This document shows, one piece after another, positions 18,663 through 26,872 of a stretch of 64,000 nucleotides of DNA (position 1 is the first letter of the stretch; every line of letters begins with the position of its first letter). Source of the stretch: Pleomorphomonas sp. (GTDB taxonomy: Bacteria > Pseudomonadota > Alphaproteobacteria > Rhizobiales > Pleomorphomonadaceae). The DNA lies in assembly GCA_029976075.1 (NCBI GenBank), contig JARKNW010000163.1, positions 62,001 to 126,000 of the forward strand, given 5' to 3'. The notes beneath the pieces were generated by a model, which saw only the letters and a list, made by a program, of their open reading frames with translations, was not told the origin of the DNA and did no database searches. The translations under genes and the position numbers were made by a program.

Positions 18663-19438
18663 GCTTGCCACCACTGAACCGGCAGGGCAGCTCCCCTCAG
18701 CACAGCGTCGACATCCGGGCGGAAGCCACCATCGGCCGCATGCAATATGAGACCGGGAAGTATCCGGAAGGGAGCACGCCCCTGTGGCCGGCCACGCAGA
18801 ATCAAGCGGTGGGCCGGTTCGTCCGCATGGGCATGAATCGGCAACAGCGACAGCGAACCGAAGCGGCCGCTAATTGCCGACAGCAGGCGCGGCAGTTCGT
18901 CGGCCCGGAAAATCACCGTCACCGTACCCGAAGGCTTCAGAACGGCGGCTGCGGTACGAAACCAGCCATCGAAGGCATCGGCGTTTAGGGCATGCGCCCG
19001 CGCCCGCGCCGATGCCGGTGAGGACCGACCGCGGTCGACCGGATGAAATGGCGGGTTCATGATGACATGATCGGCCATATTGTCGTCGAGGCCGGCACCT
19101 TTGCGTTCGGCCGCCGACGCCAGGACGTCTGCAACGACCACTCTGGTACGGTCTTCCAGGCCGGTATTCAGCCTGGCATTGCCTTCTGCAAGGTGTGCCA
19201 GTTCCGGGTCGATCTCGACAAGGGAAACCGTCGCCTCCGGTAATCTGTGGGCTACAGCGAGGCCGGCCACACCAACACCGGCCCCGAGATCGACAACATG
19301 GCCCGTTGTGCCGGCCGGAAGCGAAGATGCCAGCAGCACGGCATCGAGACCTGCTCGATGCGAGCCAGACCGTGGCTGATCGATCAGGAGCTGATTGCCG
19401 AGAAAACCGTCGCGACTGACGGCGATCGGAACAATCAC
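18659..19438 (-). CDS. TrmN6-like tRNA1(Val) adenine-N6 methyltransferase
   Basis: A 259-residue class I SAM-dependent methyltransferase of the TrmN6/YfiC group. The N-terminal region matches the family (DGFLGNQLLIDQPRSGSHRAGLDAVLLA). The SAM motif is VVDLGAGVGVAGLAVAHRL, and the catalytic NPPF tetrad is in HVIMNPPFHP. It should methylate A37 of tRNA1(Val), inferred from the family. It starts with GTG 19438, overlapping the DUF2007 stop as GTGA, so it is translationally coupled. Confidence 0.87.
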   Translation of the reverse strand: MIVPIAVSRDGFLGNQLLIDQPRSGSHRAGLDAVLLASSLPAGTTGHVVDLGAGVGVAGLAVAHRLPEATVSLVEIDPELAHLAEGNARLNTGLEDRTRVVVADVLASAAERKGAGLDDNMADHVIMNPPFHPVDRGRSSPASARARAHALNADAFDGWFRTAAAVLKPSGTVTVIFRADELPRLLSAISGRFGSLSLLPIHAHADEPAHRLILRGRPQGRAPFRILPGLILHAADGGFRPDVDAVLRGAALPVQWWQA

Positions 19439-19680
19439 GCCCCACGCTCCGCCTGCGCCTTGGGCCGAAGCTCGGCGGCAAGCCCCGCATCGGTCATGAG
19501 GCGACGTGCCCTCTCGACATCATCGGCATCGATCAGGATGCGGCGCGGAAATGCGCCGACCATGCCCTCCAAGGCACTCATGGCCTGATCGGCCACGATA
19601 TAGCCGATGTCGGCATCCTTCAGCAGTGCCTCGACAAAGGAGATAGTCACCAAATCGTTGGTTCGGATCAATTCTTCCAT
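19435..19680 (-). CDS. DUF2007 domain protein
   Basis: An 81-residue protein beginning MEELIRTNDLVTISFVEALLKDADI, the signature of DUF2007 (putative prokaryotic signal-transducing protein), with the central PRRILIDADDVERARRLM. The function is not established. It is the first gene of a two-gene unit with the trmN6-like gene, and is divergent from the polyprenyl diphosphate synthase gene. Confidence 0.88.
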   Translation of the reverse strand: MEELIRTNDLVTISFVEALLKDADIGYIVADQAMSALEGMVGAFPRRILIDADDVERARRLMTDAGLAAELRPKAQAERGA

Positions 19681-19850
19681 GAGGCCTCCGGAATTGGCGA
19701 TGGCTATCCCCGATGAGATTCGACATTATCCGCTTGGCGGCCTAATGGTCACCCACTTAATCTTTCTCATGCACGGGCACCGACTCGTGCCGGGAAGCGT
19801 TGTGGATACAACCGGCGACAAGCCGGACGGACGGTTCGGGAGTGGAAGGT

Positions 19851-20876
19851 TTGAGCTCGGTCGCACCTCAGCACAGCAACGCTCCGGCGGCACCGCGCGA
19901 GAAGTCGATCGCGCCCCTGATGCAGCTCGTCGACGCCGATATGCAGCGCGTCAACCAGATGATCCTCGACATGGCTGCCGCTAATGCCGAGATGATCCCA
20001 GAGATTGCCCGGCACCTCATCGACTCCGGCGGCAAGCGCCTGAGGCCGATGCTGACGCTCGCGGCGGCACTGGCGTGTGGCTATCGGGGCGACGGTCACG
20101 TCAAGCTGGCAGCCACCGTCGAGTTCATGCACACGGCAACGCTGCTGCACGACGACGTGGTCGACGAGAGCGAGCTTCGTCGCGGCAAGCCGTCGGCTCG
20201 CATGGTCTGGGGCAACCAGGCAAGCGTGCTGGTTGGCGATTACCTGCTCGGTCAAGCCTTTCGCACCATGGTCGAGGTAGGCTCGCTCGACGCACTCGCC
20301 GTGCTGTCACGCGCCGCAGCCGTCATCGCAGAAGGCGAGGTGCTGCAGCTCGTCGCCGCCAAGCACCTCACGACCACCGAGGACCAATACCTGCAGGTGA
20401 TCAATGCCAAAACGGCAGCGCTGTTCTCAGCCGCCACCGAGGTTGGTCCGATCATCGCCGGAAGCACTGCGAACGTGCGCGCAGGTCTTGCCGAATACGG
20501 CACCCAGCTCGGGCTGGCCTTCCAGCTCGTCGACGATGCACTCGATTACGGTGGCTCTTCGATGACGCTCGGCAAGAAGGTCGGCGATGACTTCCGCGAG
20601 GGCAAGGTCACGCTGCCAATTCTGATTGCCGCGGCCCGTGGTGACCAGGCCGACCGCGAGTTCTGGCAGCGGACCATCGAGCGCGGCGAGATCGAGGACG
20701 CCGACCTCGATCACGCCATTGAGTTGCTCGGAAAGCACCAAGCGATCGCAGCCACGGTCGAACGCGCACGTGCCTACGGCGACAGAGCCATCGCTGCGCT
20801 CTCAGTGCTGGAGGAAGGTCCACACCGGGCAGCGCTGGAAGACGTGGTGCATTTCTGCATCAGCCGCGTCAGCTGA
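19851..20876 (+). CDS. ispB: Polyprenyl (octaprenyl/decaprenyl) diphosphate synthase
   Basis: A trans-prenyltransferase that builds the ubiquinone side chain from FPP and IPP. The first aspartate-rich motif is LLHDDVVDESELRRG and the second is QLVDDALDYGG. GGKRLRPML supplies the diphosphate-binding residues. About 340 residues is family-typical. The start is not certain: TTG 19851 or GTG 19842 follow GGGAG/GGAAGG, and a longer TTG frame from 19800 exists. The chain length (C40 or C50) cannot be read by eye. It ends in a strong terminator shared with cobT. Confidence 0.92.
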   Translation: MSSVAPQHSNAPAAPREKSIAPLMQLVDADMQRVNQMILDMAAANAEMIPEIARHLIDSGGKRLRPMLTLAAALACGYRGDGHVKLAATVEFMHTATLLHDDVVDESELRRGKPSARMVWGNQASVLVGDYLLGQAFRTMVEVGSLDALAVLSRAAAVIAEGEVLQLVAAKHLTTTEDQYLQVINAKTAALFSAATEVGPIIAGSTANVRAGLAEYGTQLGLAFQLVDDALDYGGSSMTLGKKVGDDFREGKVTLPILIAAARGDQADREFWQRTIERGEIEDADLDHAIELLGKHQAIAATVERARAYGDRAIAALSVLEEGPHRAALEDVVHFCISRVS

Positions 20877-20894
20877 TTTTTACGAAATCACATG

Positions 20895-20936
20895 AAAAAG
20901 TCCGGCCAATCAATTGACCGGACTTTATTTTTCTCA
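20895..20936. terminator. Bidirectional intrinsic terminator between ispB and cobT
   Basis: AAAGTCCGG at 20897-20905 pairs with CCGGACTTT at 20917-20925 across a 12-nt loop, then ATTTTT. On the minus strand the A-run also gives a U-tract for cobT. Confidence 0.85.
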
Positions 20937-21959
20937 CTCCTTATCGGACACGCCTGCTTCGGCGAATGTGGCCATGCCACCATGGACGTCGGCGGCAGCG
21001 CGGATGATCGACCCGGCAATCGCAGCGCCAGTGCCTTCACCGAGACGGAATCGCAGATCGACGATCGGCTCCTTGCCGATGCGGGCAATGACGTCCCGAT
21101 GCGCCCCTTCCACCGACGCGTGAGCAATCTGAACGTGATCGATGGCATGCGGATCAATGGCATGCAGCACGGCTGCGGCGGCCGTCACAACATAACCATC
21201 GACGACCACCGGTATGTTCTGATGGCGTGCGGCGATGATGGCACCCGCCATGGCCGCGATTTCGCGACCACCGACCCGGCGCAAAACTTCCAAGCCATCG
21301 CGCTCTCCATGTCCGAGACGCGCCACTGCCGCGGCCACAGCATCCCGCTTACGCTGCAACCCCGCATCATCGACACCGGTACCACGTCCGATCCAGTCCG
21401 ACGCCGAGCCACCGTAGAGCGCATGATAGATGGCTGCAGCCACTGTCGTGTTGCCGATGCCCATCTCGCCAAGCATCAACAGATCAGTACCACCGGCTAC
21501 CGACTCCATGCCGAAGGCCATGGTGGCGGCGCAACCAGCCTCGTCGAAGGCGTCCTGTTCGGTGATGTCGGGCGTCGGCACCTCAAGCGCCAACTCGAAC
21601 ACCTTGAGGCCAAAGTTGTAACTCTTGCAGAGCTGGTTGATGGCAGCCCCGCCGGCCGTGAAATTGGCCACCATCTGGAAGTTCACCTCGACAGGAAAAG
21701 CCGAAACGCCCTTCGCCGCCACACCATGGCTGGCCGCGAAGATCGATACCATCGGGTGGCGAACCGCAGGCCTCTCCACCCGCTGCCAAGCGGCGAGCCA
21801 CTCCGCCAGATCCTCGAGCCGGCCAAGCGATCCGAGCGGCTTTGTCAACTGGGCGTTCCTAGCTCGAACAGCGGTAACGGAAGCCTCGTCCGGCCCCGGC
21901 ATCGATCGGATCAGCTCGCGAAAATCGTCGAATGGCAGGCCGGACATTGAGGGATTCAT
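20934..21959 (-). CDS. cobT: Nicotinate-nucleotide--dimethylbenzimidazole phosphoribosyltransferase
   Basis: CobT/CobU-type enzyme activating 5,6-dimethylbenzimidazole to alpha-ribazole phosphate for the cobalamin lower ligand; 341 residues from ATG 21959. Diagnostic pieces are TKPLGSLGRLEDLAEWLA, FAASHGVAAKGVSAFP, FTAGGAAINQLCK, LMLGEMGIGNTT and the ending VVVDGYV and GGMATFAEAGV. It is divergent from cobS with about 130 bp between them. No cobalamin riboswitch was seen there. Confidence 0.95.
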   Translation of the reverse strand: MNPSMSGLPFDDFRELIRSMPGPDEASVTAVRARNAQLTKPLGSLGRLEDLAEWLAAWQRVERPAVRHPMVSIFAASHGVAAKGVSAFPVEVNFQMVANFTAGGAAINQLCKSYNFGLKVFELALEVPTPDITEQDAFDEAGCAATMAFGMESVAGGTDLLMLGEMGIGNTTVAAAIYHALYGGSASDWIGRGTGVDDAGLQRKRDAVAAAVARLGHGERDGLEVLRRVGGREIAAMAGAIIAARHQNIPVVVDGYVVTAAAAVLHAIDPHAIDHVQIAHASVEGAHRDVIARIGKEPIVDLRFRLGEGTGAAIAGSIIRAAADVHGGMATFAEAGVSDKE

Positions 21960-22092
21960 AGCTCGTCTTTCTGAGTGAACTGGATGCGGGAAGCCTGGAT
22001 TTAGTACGGAGACCGCCGCAACACCACGAAATGACACAACATTTAGCGGGTTCACGCTATACATGACTCGCGTCGCGGCCTACAAATGAAGA

Positions 22093-22884
22093 ATGCTCCA
22101 CGACGAACTCCTCCACCGTCTCGCCGATCTCGGCGCCAACCTCCGCTTCTTTTCGCGCCTGCCGGTGCCACAACTCTGCCGGCTGGACGACACTGGAGCC
22201 CTGCCAACGTTGCCGAGAGCGGCAGCCGCGGGGCCTCTTGCCGGCTTTCTGATAGCCCTGCCGGCGGCAATAATCGGTCTGGCGACCGCCGCCGCCGGTC
22301 TGCCCGAGCTTCTTGTTGGCCTCCTCGTCGTAGCGTCGCTGGTAGCGCCGACCGGAGCACTTCACGAAGACGGCCTAGCCGACAGCGCAGACGGTCTGGT
22401 TGGCGGTTCCACGATCGAAAAGCGGCTCCTGATCATGAAGGACAGTCGCATAGGAACCTTCGCCGGCCTCGCACTGGTCCTCTCGACGCTGATCCGAGCC
22501 AGCGCCTACGGTGCGCTGTTTGGACACGCGGCGACCGGTGTCGTTGCGGTTCTGGGAGCGGGCGCCCTGAGCCGCCTCGCAATGACCGCCCTCTGGACAG
22601 CACTTCCCAATGCCCGCCCGGACGGCTTGGCGGCCCGGCTCGGTCGGCCGGATCGAAGGCACTTGGCAGAGGGAGCCGGGCTGACGATACTGCTCCTGTC
22701 GCCGCTAGTCGCGCTGACAAGTGCCCAGACCGCCCTCCTCGGCATCGCCTTCGCAGGGCTTGCTGCCCTCGCCTTCGGCGCCCTGGCGCGCGAGAAGATC
22801 GGCGGACAGACAGGAGACATTCTCGGCGCGACACAGGTGCTCACCGAGGCCGCCTTTCTCGTCGGCCTCCTGATCGGCAGGTGA
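22093..22884 (+). CDS. cobS: Adenosylcobinamide-GDP ribazoletransferase (cobalamin synthase)
   Basis: A 263-residue inner-membrane enzyme joining adenosylcobinamide-GDP with alpha-ribazole in the last steps of cobalamin synthesis (called cobV in Pseudomonas/Rhizobium nomenclature). The N-terminus [11 protein letters not shown] and the [15 protein letters not shown] metal-binding motif are diagnostic, as is [13 protein letters not shown]. It has several hydrophobic helices. It pairs with cobT across the divergent promoter region. Confidence 0.95.
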   Translation: MLHDELLHRLADLGANLRFFSRLPVPQLCRLDDTGALPTLPRAAAAGPLAGFLIALPAAIIGLATAAAGLPELLVGLLVVASLVAPTGALHEDGLADSADGLVGGSTIEKRLLIMKDSRIGTFAGLALVLSTLIRASAYGALFGHAATGVVAVLGAGALSRLAMTALWTALPNARPDGLAARLGRPDRRHLAEGAGLTILLLSPLVALTSAQTALLGIAFAGLAALAFGALAREKIGGQTGDILGATQVLTEAAFLVGLLIGR

Positions 22885-22889
22885 CAACA

Positions 22890-23087
22890 ATGGTGGAAAC
22901 GCCGTGCATCAAGATTTGCCGGATGCTCGAAGGGGGCAGTCTCTGCCGAGGTTGTGGCCGAACCCTTGAGGAAATTGCCCGCTGGACCACCATGAGCCCC
23001 GAAGAGCGGCGGGCCATCATGGGGGGACTTGCAGAGCGCCTCAAGCGGGCCGACATGCTGCATAAAGCATCGAGATCGGAGACCTGA
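22890..23087 (+). CDS. DUF1289 domain protein
   Basis: A 65-residue cysteine protein: VETPCIKICRMLEGGSLCRGCGRTLEEIARW holds the four-cysteine CxxxC...CxxC pattern of DUF1289, which probably binds a metal or Fe-S centre. Function unknown. The ATG lies 5 bp after the cobS stop, so they are cotranscribed, as often seen in alphaproteobacteria. Confidence 0.88.
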   Translation: MVETPCIKICRMLEGGSLCRGCGRTLEEIARWTTMSPEERRAIMGGLAERLKRADMLHKASRSET

Positions 23088-23091
23088 GTCC

Positions 23092-23403
23092 ATGCGGCAA
23101 CCCCTGCTTTTTGTTGCAGTCGGCATTCTCGTGGTTGCCACCGGCACCCTGTTGATCTTCGGCCGGTCGGGCGACATCGCCGGGCTCGCCCCGGCTCAGT
23201 TCGCCAATGCCGCCTATCTTTCGATCTTCGCGCTACTGATCGGCGCCTCGCTCACGTTGGGACGCCACCGGGTCAACGCTAGGCTATGGCATATAGCGGT
23301 GTGGCTCGCCGTCTTCCTGGCACTCGCCGCCGGTTATCGCTGGTTCCACCCGACGCCGACAATCGTGTTGCCCACCGATGCGACCGGTTCGACGGCCATA
23401 TGA
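23092..23403 (+). CDS. Membrane protein resembling the N-terminal half of TIGR02281 aspartic proteases (protease domain absent)
   Basis: A 103-residue protein with three hydrophobic stretches: LLFVAVGILVVATGTLLIFG, an internal SIFALLIGASLTLG, and LWHIAVWLAVFLALAAGYRW. This layout and the neighbouring DUF1289 gene match the membrane part of rhizobial TIGR02281 retropepsin-like proteases. Here the frame ends at TGA 23401-23403, just where the protease domain (DTGAS) would begin, and a convergent gene starts at the very next base. Either the protein is truncated or it is a stand-alone membrane module. Confidence 0.6.
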   Translation: MRQPLLFVAVGILVVATGTLLIFGRSGDIAGLAPAQFANAAYLSIFALLIGASLTLGRHRVNARLWHIAVWLAVFLALAAGYRWFHPTPTIVLPTDATGSTAI

Positions 23404-24381
23404 TCAGTCGGTCACTCTTTTCGCAAAACGCGCCGCCAGCACGCTGACGATGACCAGTTGCAGGAAATGGAAGACCATGATCGGCGCCACGATGAGGCCG
23501 ATGGCAGCGTTCTGGCCGAACATCACCGGGGCGAGCGGCACGCCTGTCGCCAGCGACTTCTTCGAACCACAGAACTGACAGGCGATGCGATCGCGGATAT
23601 TGAACCCCATGATGGCGCAAACGCCGTTCATGACCAGATAGACCAGCAGGAACAGCAGAACCGAGGCAACAGCGATCTCCAGTACCACCGCGAGATCATT
23701 TGCGCTCCAAACGCCCGCCGCGACGGAATCGCAGAACGAGTTGTAGACGATGGCCAGAATCGTCGAGCGATCGGCAAGTTTCACCCAGAAGGCGTTGCGC
23801 TGAGCCCAATCGCCGAGCCAGTGGCGAGCGATCTGACCGAGAACGATCGGAACCAGCACCAGCATCACTACCTTGAAGATCACCGGCAACAGCGGCATGT
23901 CGATGCCGTTTCGCTTCATGTACCAACTCATCAGAAGCGGAGTGACGAACACGCCGAGCAGGCTCGACAACGAGGCGTTGAACACGGCCGCCGGCACGTT
24001 GCCACGAGCGATGTTGGTCATCGCCACGGACGAGGAGACGGTGGACGGCAGAGCCGCCACATAGAAGAAGCCGAGCCACAGATCATCCGAGAACAATCCC
24101 GGCATCAGCGCCCTCGCGGCGAGCAGTACCGCGGGAAACAGCACGAAGGTCGCAAATTGCACGCAGATGTGCAGGCGCCAATGCAGCACGCCCGCCTTCA
24201 TCTTTTCCGGCGACAGCATCAGACCATAAAGGAAGAACACCACCGAGACACCGTAGGTGGTGACATACTCGAAATGCAACGGTCCGCCGCTCTTGCCGGG
24301 CGTCGGCCAGATCAGCGCCAGCGCTACCATCAGGACGAGACCGACGAGGAAGTAATCAAGTTTGGGGAGGCGGATGGACAC
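23404..24381 (-). CDS. Bile acid:sodium symporter family (SBF-like) transporter
   Basis: About 325 residues with ten hydrophobic helices, matching the SBF-like/BASS group (PF13593). Recognisable are VVFFLYGLMLSPEKMKAG, YVAALPSTVSSSVAMTNIARGNVPAAVFNASLSS and FCGSKKSLATGVPLAPVMFG, the two crossover motifs. Substrates in this group include organic anions; here it is unknown. GTG 24381 gives a normal N-terminus, though its SD is poor; longer frames run into dusA. It is downstream of dusA on the same strand. Confidence 0.85.
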   Translation of the reverse strand: MSIRLPKLDYFLVGLVLMVALALIWPTPGKSGGPLHFEYVTTYGVSVVFFLYGLMLSPEKMKAGVLHWRLHICVQFATFVLFPAVLLAARALMPGLFSDDLWLGFFYVAALPSTVSSSVAMTNIARGNVPAAVFNASLSSLLGVFVTPLLMSWYMKRNGIDMPLLPVIFKVVMLVLVPIVLGQIARHWLGDWAQRNAFWVKLADRSTILAIVYNSFCDSVAAGVWSANDLAVVLEIAVASVLLFLLVYLVMNGVCAIMGFNIRDRIACQFCGSKKSLATGVPLAPVMFGQNAAIGLIVAPIMVFHFLQLVIVSVLAARFAKRVTD

Positions 24382-24401
24382 GGCAGAAGAACTTTCGATT
24401 G

Positions 24402-25427
24402 TCAGGCGGCCCGCCGGCTGAGAAGCGCATCGAGCGCCGCGTCGATGACCTCGAGGCCAGCGCCCTCCCTGACGCCTCCCTCTGTCATGATGCGGCGCCA
24501 GGCACGCGCGCCGGGAACCTTGTGGAACAGGCCGAGCATGTGGCGTGTAAAGGCGGAAAGGCGACCGCCGCTGGAAAGATAGGCGGCGATGTGCGGCCGC
24601 ATCCGCTCGACGACCACAAATGGATCGGCATCCTCGCAAGCCTCGCCGTAGATAAGCCGGTCGACCGAGCCGAGCAGAGCCGGCTCCTGATAGGCAGCGC
24701 GCCCCAGCATCACGCCATCAAGCGTCTTGAGAAGATCGAGCGCAGAGTTGAGATCGGCAATTCCGCCGTTGATGCCAATGAATACATCGGGATACCGCGC
24801 CTTGAGGCGACGGACGCGATCGTAATCGAGCGGAGGGATGTCGCGATTTTCCTTGGGACTGAGCCCCTTCAGCCACGCCTTGCGAGCATGCACCCAAAGG
24901 GCGGAAACACCCGCTGCGATGACTGCGTCAGCAAGCCTGTCCAGCGCTTCCTCCGGATCCTGCTCGTCGACGCCAATGCGGCACTTTACCGTAACAGGTA
25001 CGCCAACCGCATCTCGCATCGCAGCAACGCAATCGGCAACCAGCGCCGGCTCCAGCATCAGACAGGCGCCAAAACGGCCGGACTGAACCCTGTCCGACGG
25101 GCATCCGACATTGAGGTTGATCTCGTCATAACCCCAATCCTCGCCCACCTTGGCAGCAAACGCCAGCTCAGCCGGATCGGAGCCGCCGAGCTGCAAGGCG
25201 ACAGGATGCTCCTCCGGATAGAAGCCCAGCAACCGCTCGCGATCGCCAAACCGGATCGCCGCCGTCGTCACCATCTCCGTATAGAGCAACGCCCGCGCAC
25301 TCAGCTGCCGATGGAATAACCGGCAATTACGGTCGGTCCAATCGAGCATCGGTGCAACCGCAAAAATCGGCCCCGAGGAATACAGGGAATTCGCTGATTT
25401 CTGCGGAGTTCCGAGGATACCTTGCAT
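24402..25427 (-). CDS. dusA: tRNA-dihydrouridine(20/20a) synthase DusA
   Basis: A 341-residue flavoenzyme reducing U20/U20a in tRNA D-loops. FAVAPMLDWTDRNCRLFHR and LLYTEMVTT open the TIM barrel, LQLGGSDPAEL follows, and NLNVGCPSDRVQSGRFGACLM contains the catalytic Cys. INGGI and VMLGRAAY lie in the FMN phosphate site. The 5' end of dusA is a known integration site for phages and islands carrying dusA-type integrases, and here a tyrosine integrase begins 86 bp upstream, in opposite orientation. The first residues (MQGILGTPQKSANS) may have been supplied by the element. Confidence 0.95.
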   Translation of the reverse strand: MQGILGTPQKSANSLYSSGPIFAVAPMLDWTDRNCRLFHRQLSARALLYTEMVTTAAIRFGDRERLLGFYPEEHPVALQLGGSDPAELAFAAKVGEDWGYDEINLNVGCPSDRVQSGRFGACLMLEPALVADCVAAMRDAVGVPVTVKCRIGVDEQDPEEALDRLADAVIAAGVSALWVHARKAWLKGLSPKENRDIPPLDYDRVRRLKARYPDVFIGINGGIADLNSALDLLKTLDGVMLGRAAYQEPALLGSVDRLIYGEACEDADPFVVVERMRPHIAAYLSSGGRLSAFTRHMLGLFHKVPGARAWRRIMTEGGVREGAGLEVIDAALDALLSRRAA

Positions 25428-25474
25428 GCCGATTTAGTCTCGTAAGTTGTGATCAGGGCCCGTTTGCGATACCG

Positions 25475-25514
25475 TTTACAACAAATGTCGTAAAGCCAGA
25501 GGCCATGTTGTAAA
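25475..25514. promoter_or_regulatory. Three TTTACRAC sites in front of the integrase gene
   Basis: TTTACAAC at 25475-25482 and two inverted copies, GTCGTAAA at 25487-25494 and GTTGTAAA at 25507-25514. The last one overlaps the integrase ATG. The arrangement suggests binding sites for integrase, an excisionase or a repressor, or arm-type sites of the attachment region. Confidence 0.45.
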
Positions 25515-26635
25515 TGGGTTCGATCATCGAGCGGAAGAGAAAAGACGGAACGGTCGCCTATATGGCGCAAATCATGATTATGCGCGACCGGAAAATCGTG
25601 TTCCGCGAGAATAGAACGTTTGAACGCCGGCCTGCCGCGAATGCTTGGCTAAAAAAGCGCGAAGCAGAACTTGCTCAACCGGGAGCACTGGCCTCAGCTA
25701 AAGCGGCGAAGCGGTCAGCGACCCTCGCCGATGCAATCGACAAATACGTTCAAGAAAGTGTGCGCCCGATCGGCAAAACCAAAGCTCAAGTACTGGAGGC
25801 GATCAAGAGCTTCGATATCGCCGACATACCCTGCCCTGAGATCGGTAGCCAACAGATCACCGCTTTCGCCACCGAGCTCAGAAAAACTCGAGCCCCTTCC
25901 ACGGTAGCGAACTACCTCTCGCACCTGTCGGCTGTGTTCCGCATCGCCCGCCCCGCTTGGGGCTTTGAGCTCAATTACAACGCCGTGCAGGATGCCTTCA
26001 TCGTCGGCAAAGCTTTGGGCCTGACCGGGCGTTCCAAGGTCAGGGAGCGCCGGCCGACGATTGACGAGATGGATAAGCTCATGGCCCACTTTGCAAAGGG
26101 ACTTGAGAAACGTCCTTGGTCAAATCCGATGCATAAGGTGGCTGCCTTCGCGATGTTCTCAACGCGTCGCCTCGAAGAGATCACCCTACTTCGCTGGAGC
26201 GATCTCGACGAGCAAGGCGCTCGGATTTTGGTCCGCAACATGAAGGACCCCGGCGAAAAGGACGGCAACAACATCTGGTGCGATATCCCTGCCCCCGCAC
26301 TGCGGATCATTCAGTCGATGGACCGAACCGAAGAGCGCATTTTTCCATTCAGCACGGATGCCATTGGTGCCGCCTTCACGCGCGCGGTCGCCGTCCTCGG
26401 TATCGAGGATCTGCATTTTCATGACCTGCGGCACGAAGGGGTTTCACGATTATTCGAGATGGGTTTGAGCCTACCACGCGTCGCCGCAGTTTCTGGACAT
26501 CGCTCTTGGAACACTCTCAAGCGCTACACCCATCTCCGGCAGGTCGGTGACAAGTGGACGGGGTGGCCATGGCTAAAGAGACTTACTCAGTCAGAAGTCG
26601 ATGACCGTGCAATACCACCCACCGCCACCCACTAG
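25514..26635 (+). CDS. int: Tyrosine recombinase/phage integrase (dusA-associated)
   Basis: A 373-residue site-specific recombinase. The N-terminal arm-binding region (about 1-60) precedes a SAM-like core-binding domain (70-165) and the catalytic domain. Catalytic residues visible are the Arg of FSTRRLEE (218/219), a Lys near 244, His303-x-x-Arg306 in HDLRHEGVS, His329 in SGHRSW and the nucleophile Tyr338 in LKRYTHL. It should catalyse integration and excision at dusA, inferred from its position. It is transcribed away from dusA. Confidence 0.95.
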   Translation: MGSIIERKRKDGTVAYMAQIMIMRDRKIVFRENRTFERRPAANAWLKKREAELAQPGALASAKAAKRSATLADAIDKYVQESVRPIGKTKAQVLEAIKSFDIADIPCPEIGSQQITAFATELRKTRAPSTVANYLSHLSAVFRIARPAWGFELNYNAVQDAFIVGKALGLTGRSKVRERRPTIDEMDKLMAHFAKGLEKRPWSNPMHKVAAFAMFSTRRLEEITLLRWSDLDEQGARILVRNMKDPGEKDGNNIWCDIPAPALRIIQSMDRTEERIFPFSTDAIGAAFTRAVAVLGIEDLHFHDLRHEGVSRLFEMGLSLPRVAAVSGHRSWNTLKRYTHLRQVGDKWTGWPWLKRLTQSEVDDRAIPPTATH

Positions 26636-26872
26636 AAAAGACGTATAATTGTGGCTCAAATAGACTATTTTATACTATATTATATTTAATATACTAATCT
26701 TGACGACACTAATTACGAGACAATATAATATATATCAGAAAGACTAAGCAATAGAATATACACGCCGAATGTAGGCAAATAATAAATTGCAAAACCACTT
26801 GACACAAAATCGGAGGTAGATAACAGAATTGCAAGCCAGTCGCATTTGCTACTAGGCTAAGAGGGGGATAAA
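26636..26872. other. AT-rich intergenic stretch
   Basis: Very AT-rich compared with the surroundings, with runs such as TATACTATATTATATTTAATATAC. No gene recognised. A -35-like TTGACA lies at 26799-26804, upstream of the secreted-protein gene, whose ATG is preceded by AGAGGGGG. Confidence 0.5.

Noticed and set aside
21960..22092. Possible cobalamin riboswitch between cobT and cobS
   Set aside because: No B12-box (GCCACTG) or supporting stem structure was seen in the divergent intergenic region.
23458..24582. 374-codon open frame antisense to the BASS transporter
   Set aside because: The minus-strand frame encodes a convincing ten-helix transporter; the plus-strand product is His/Arg/Gln-rich and non-natural in composition.
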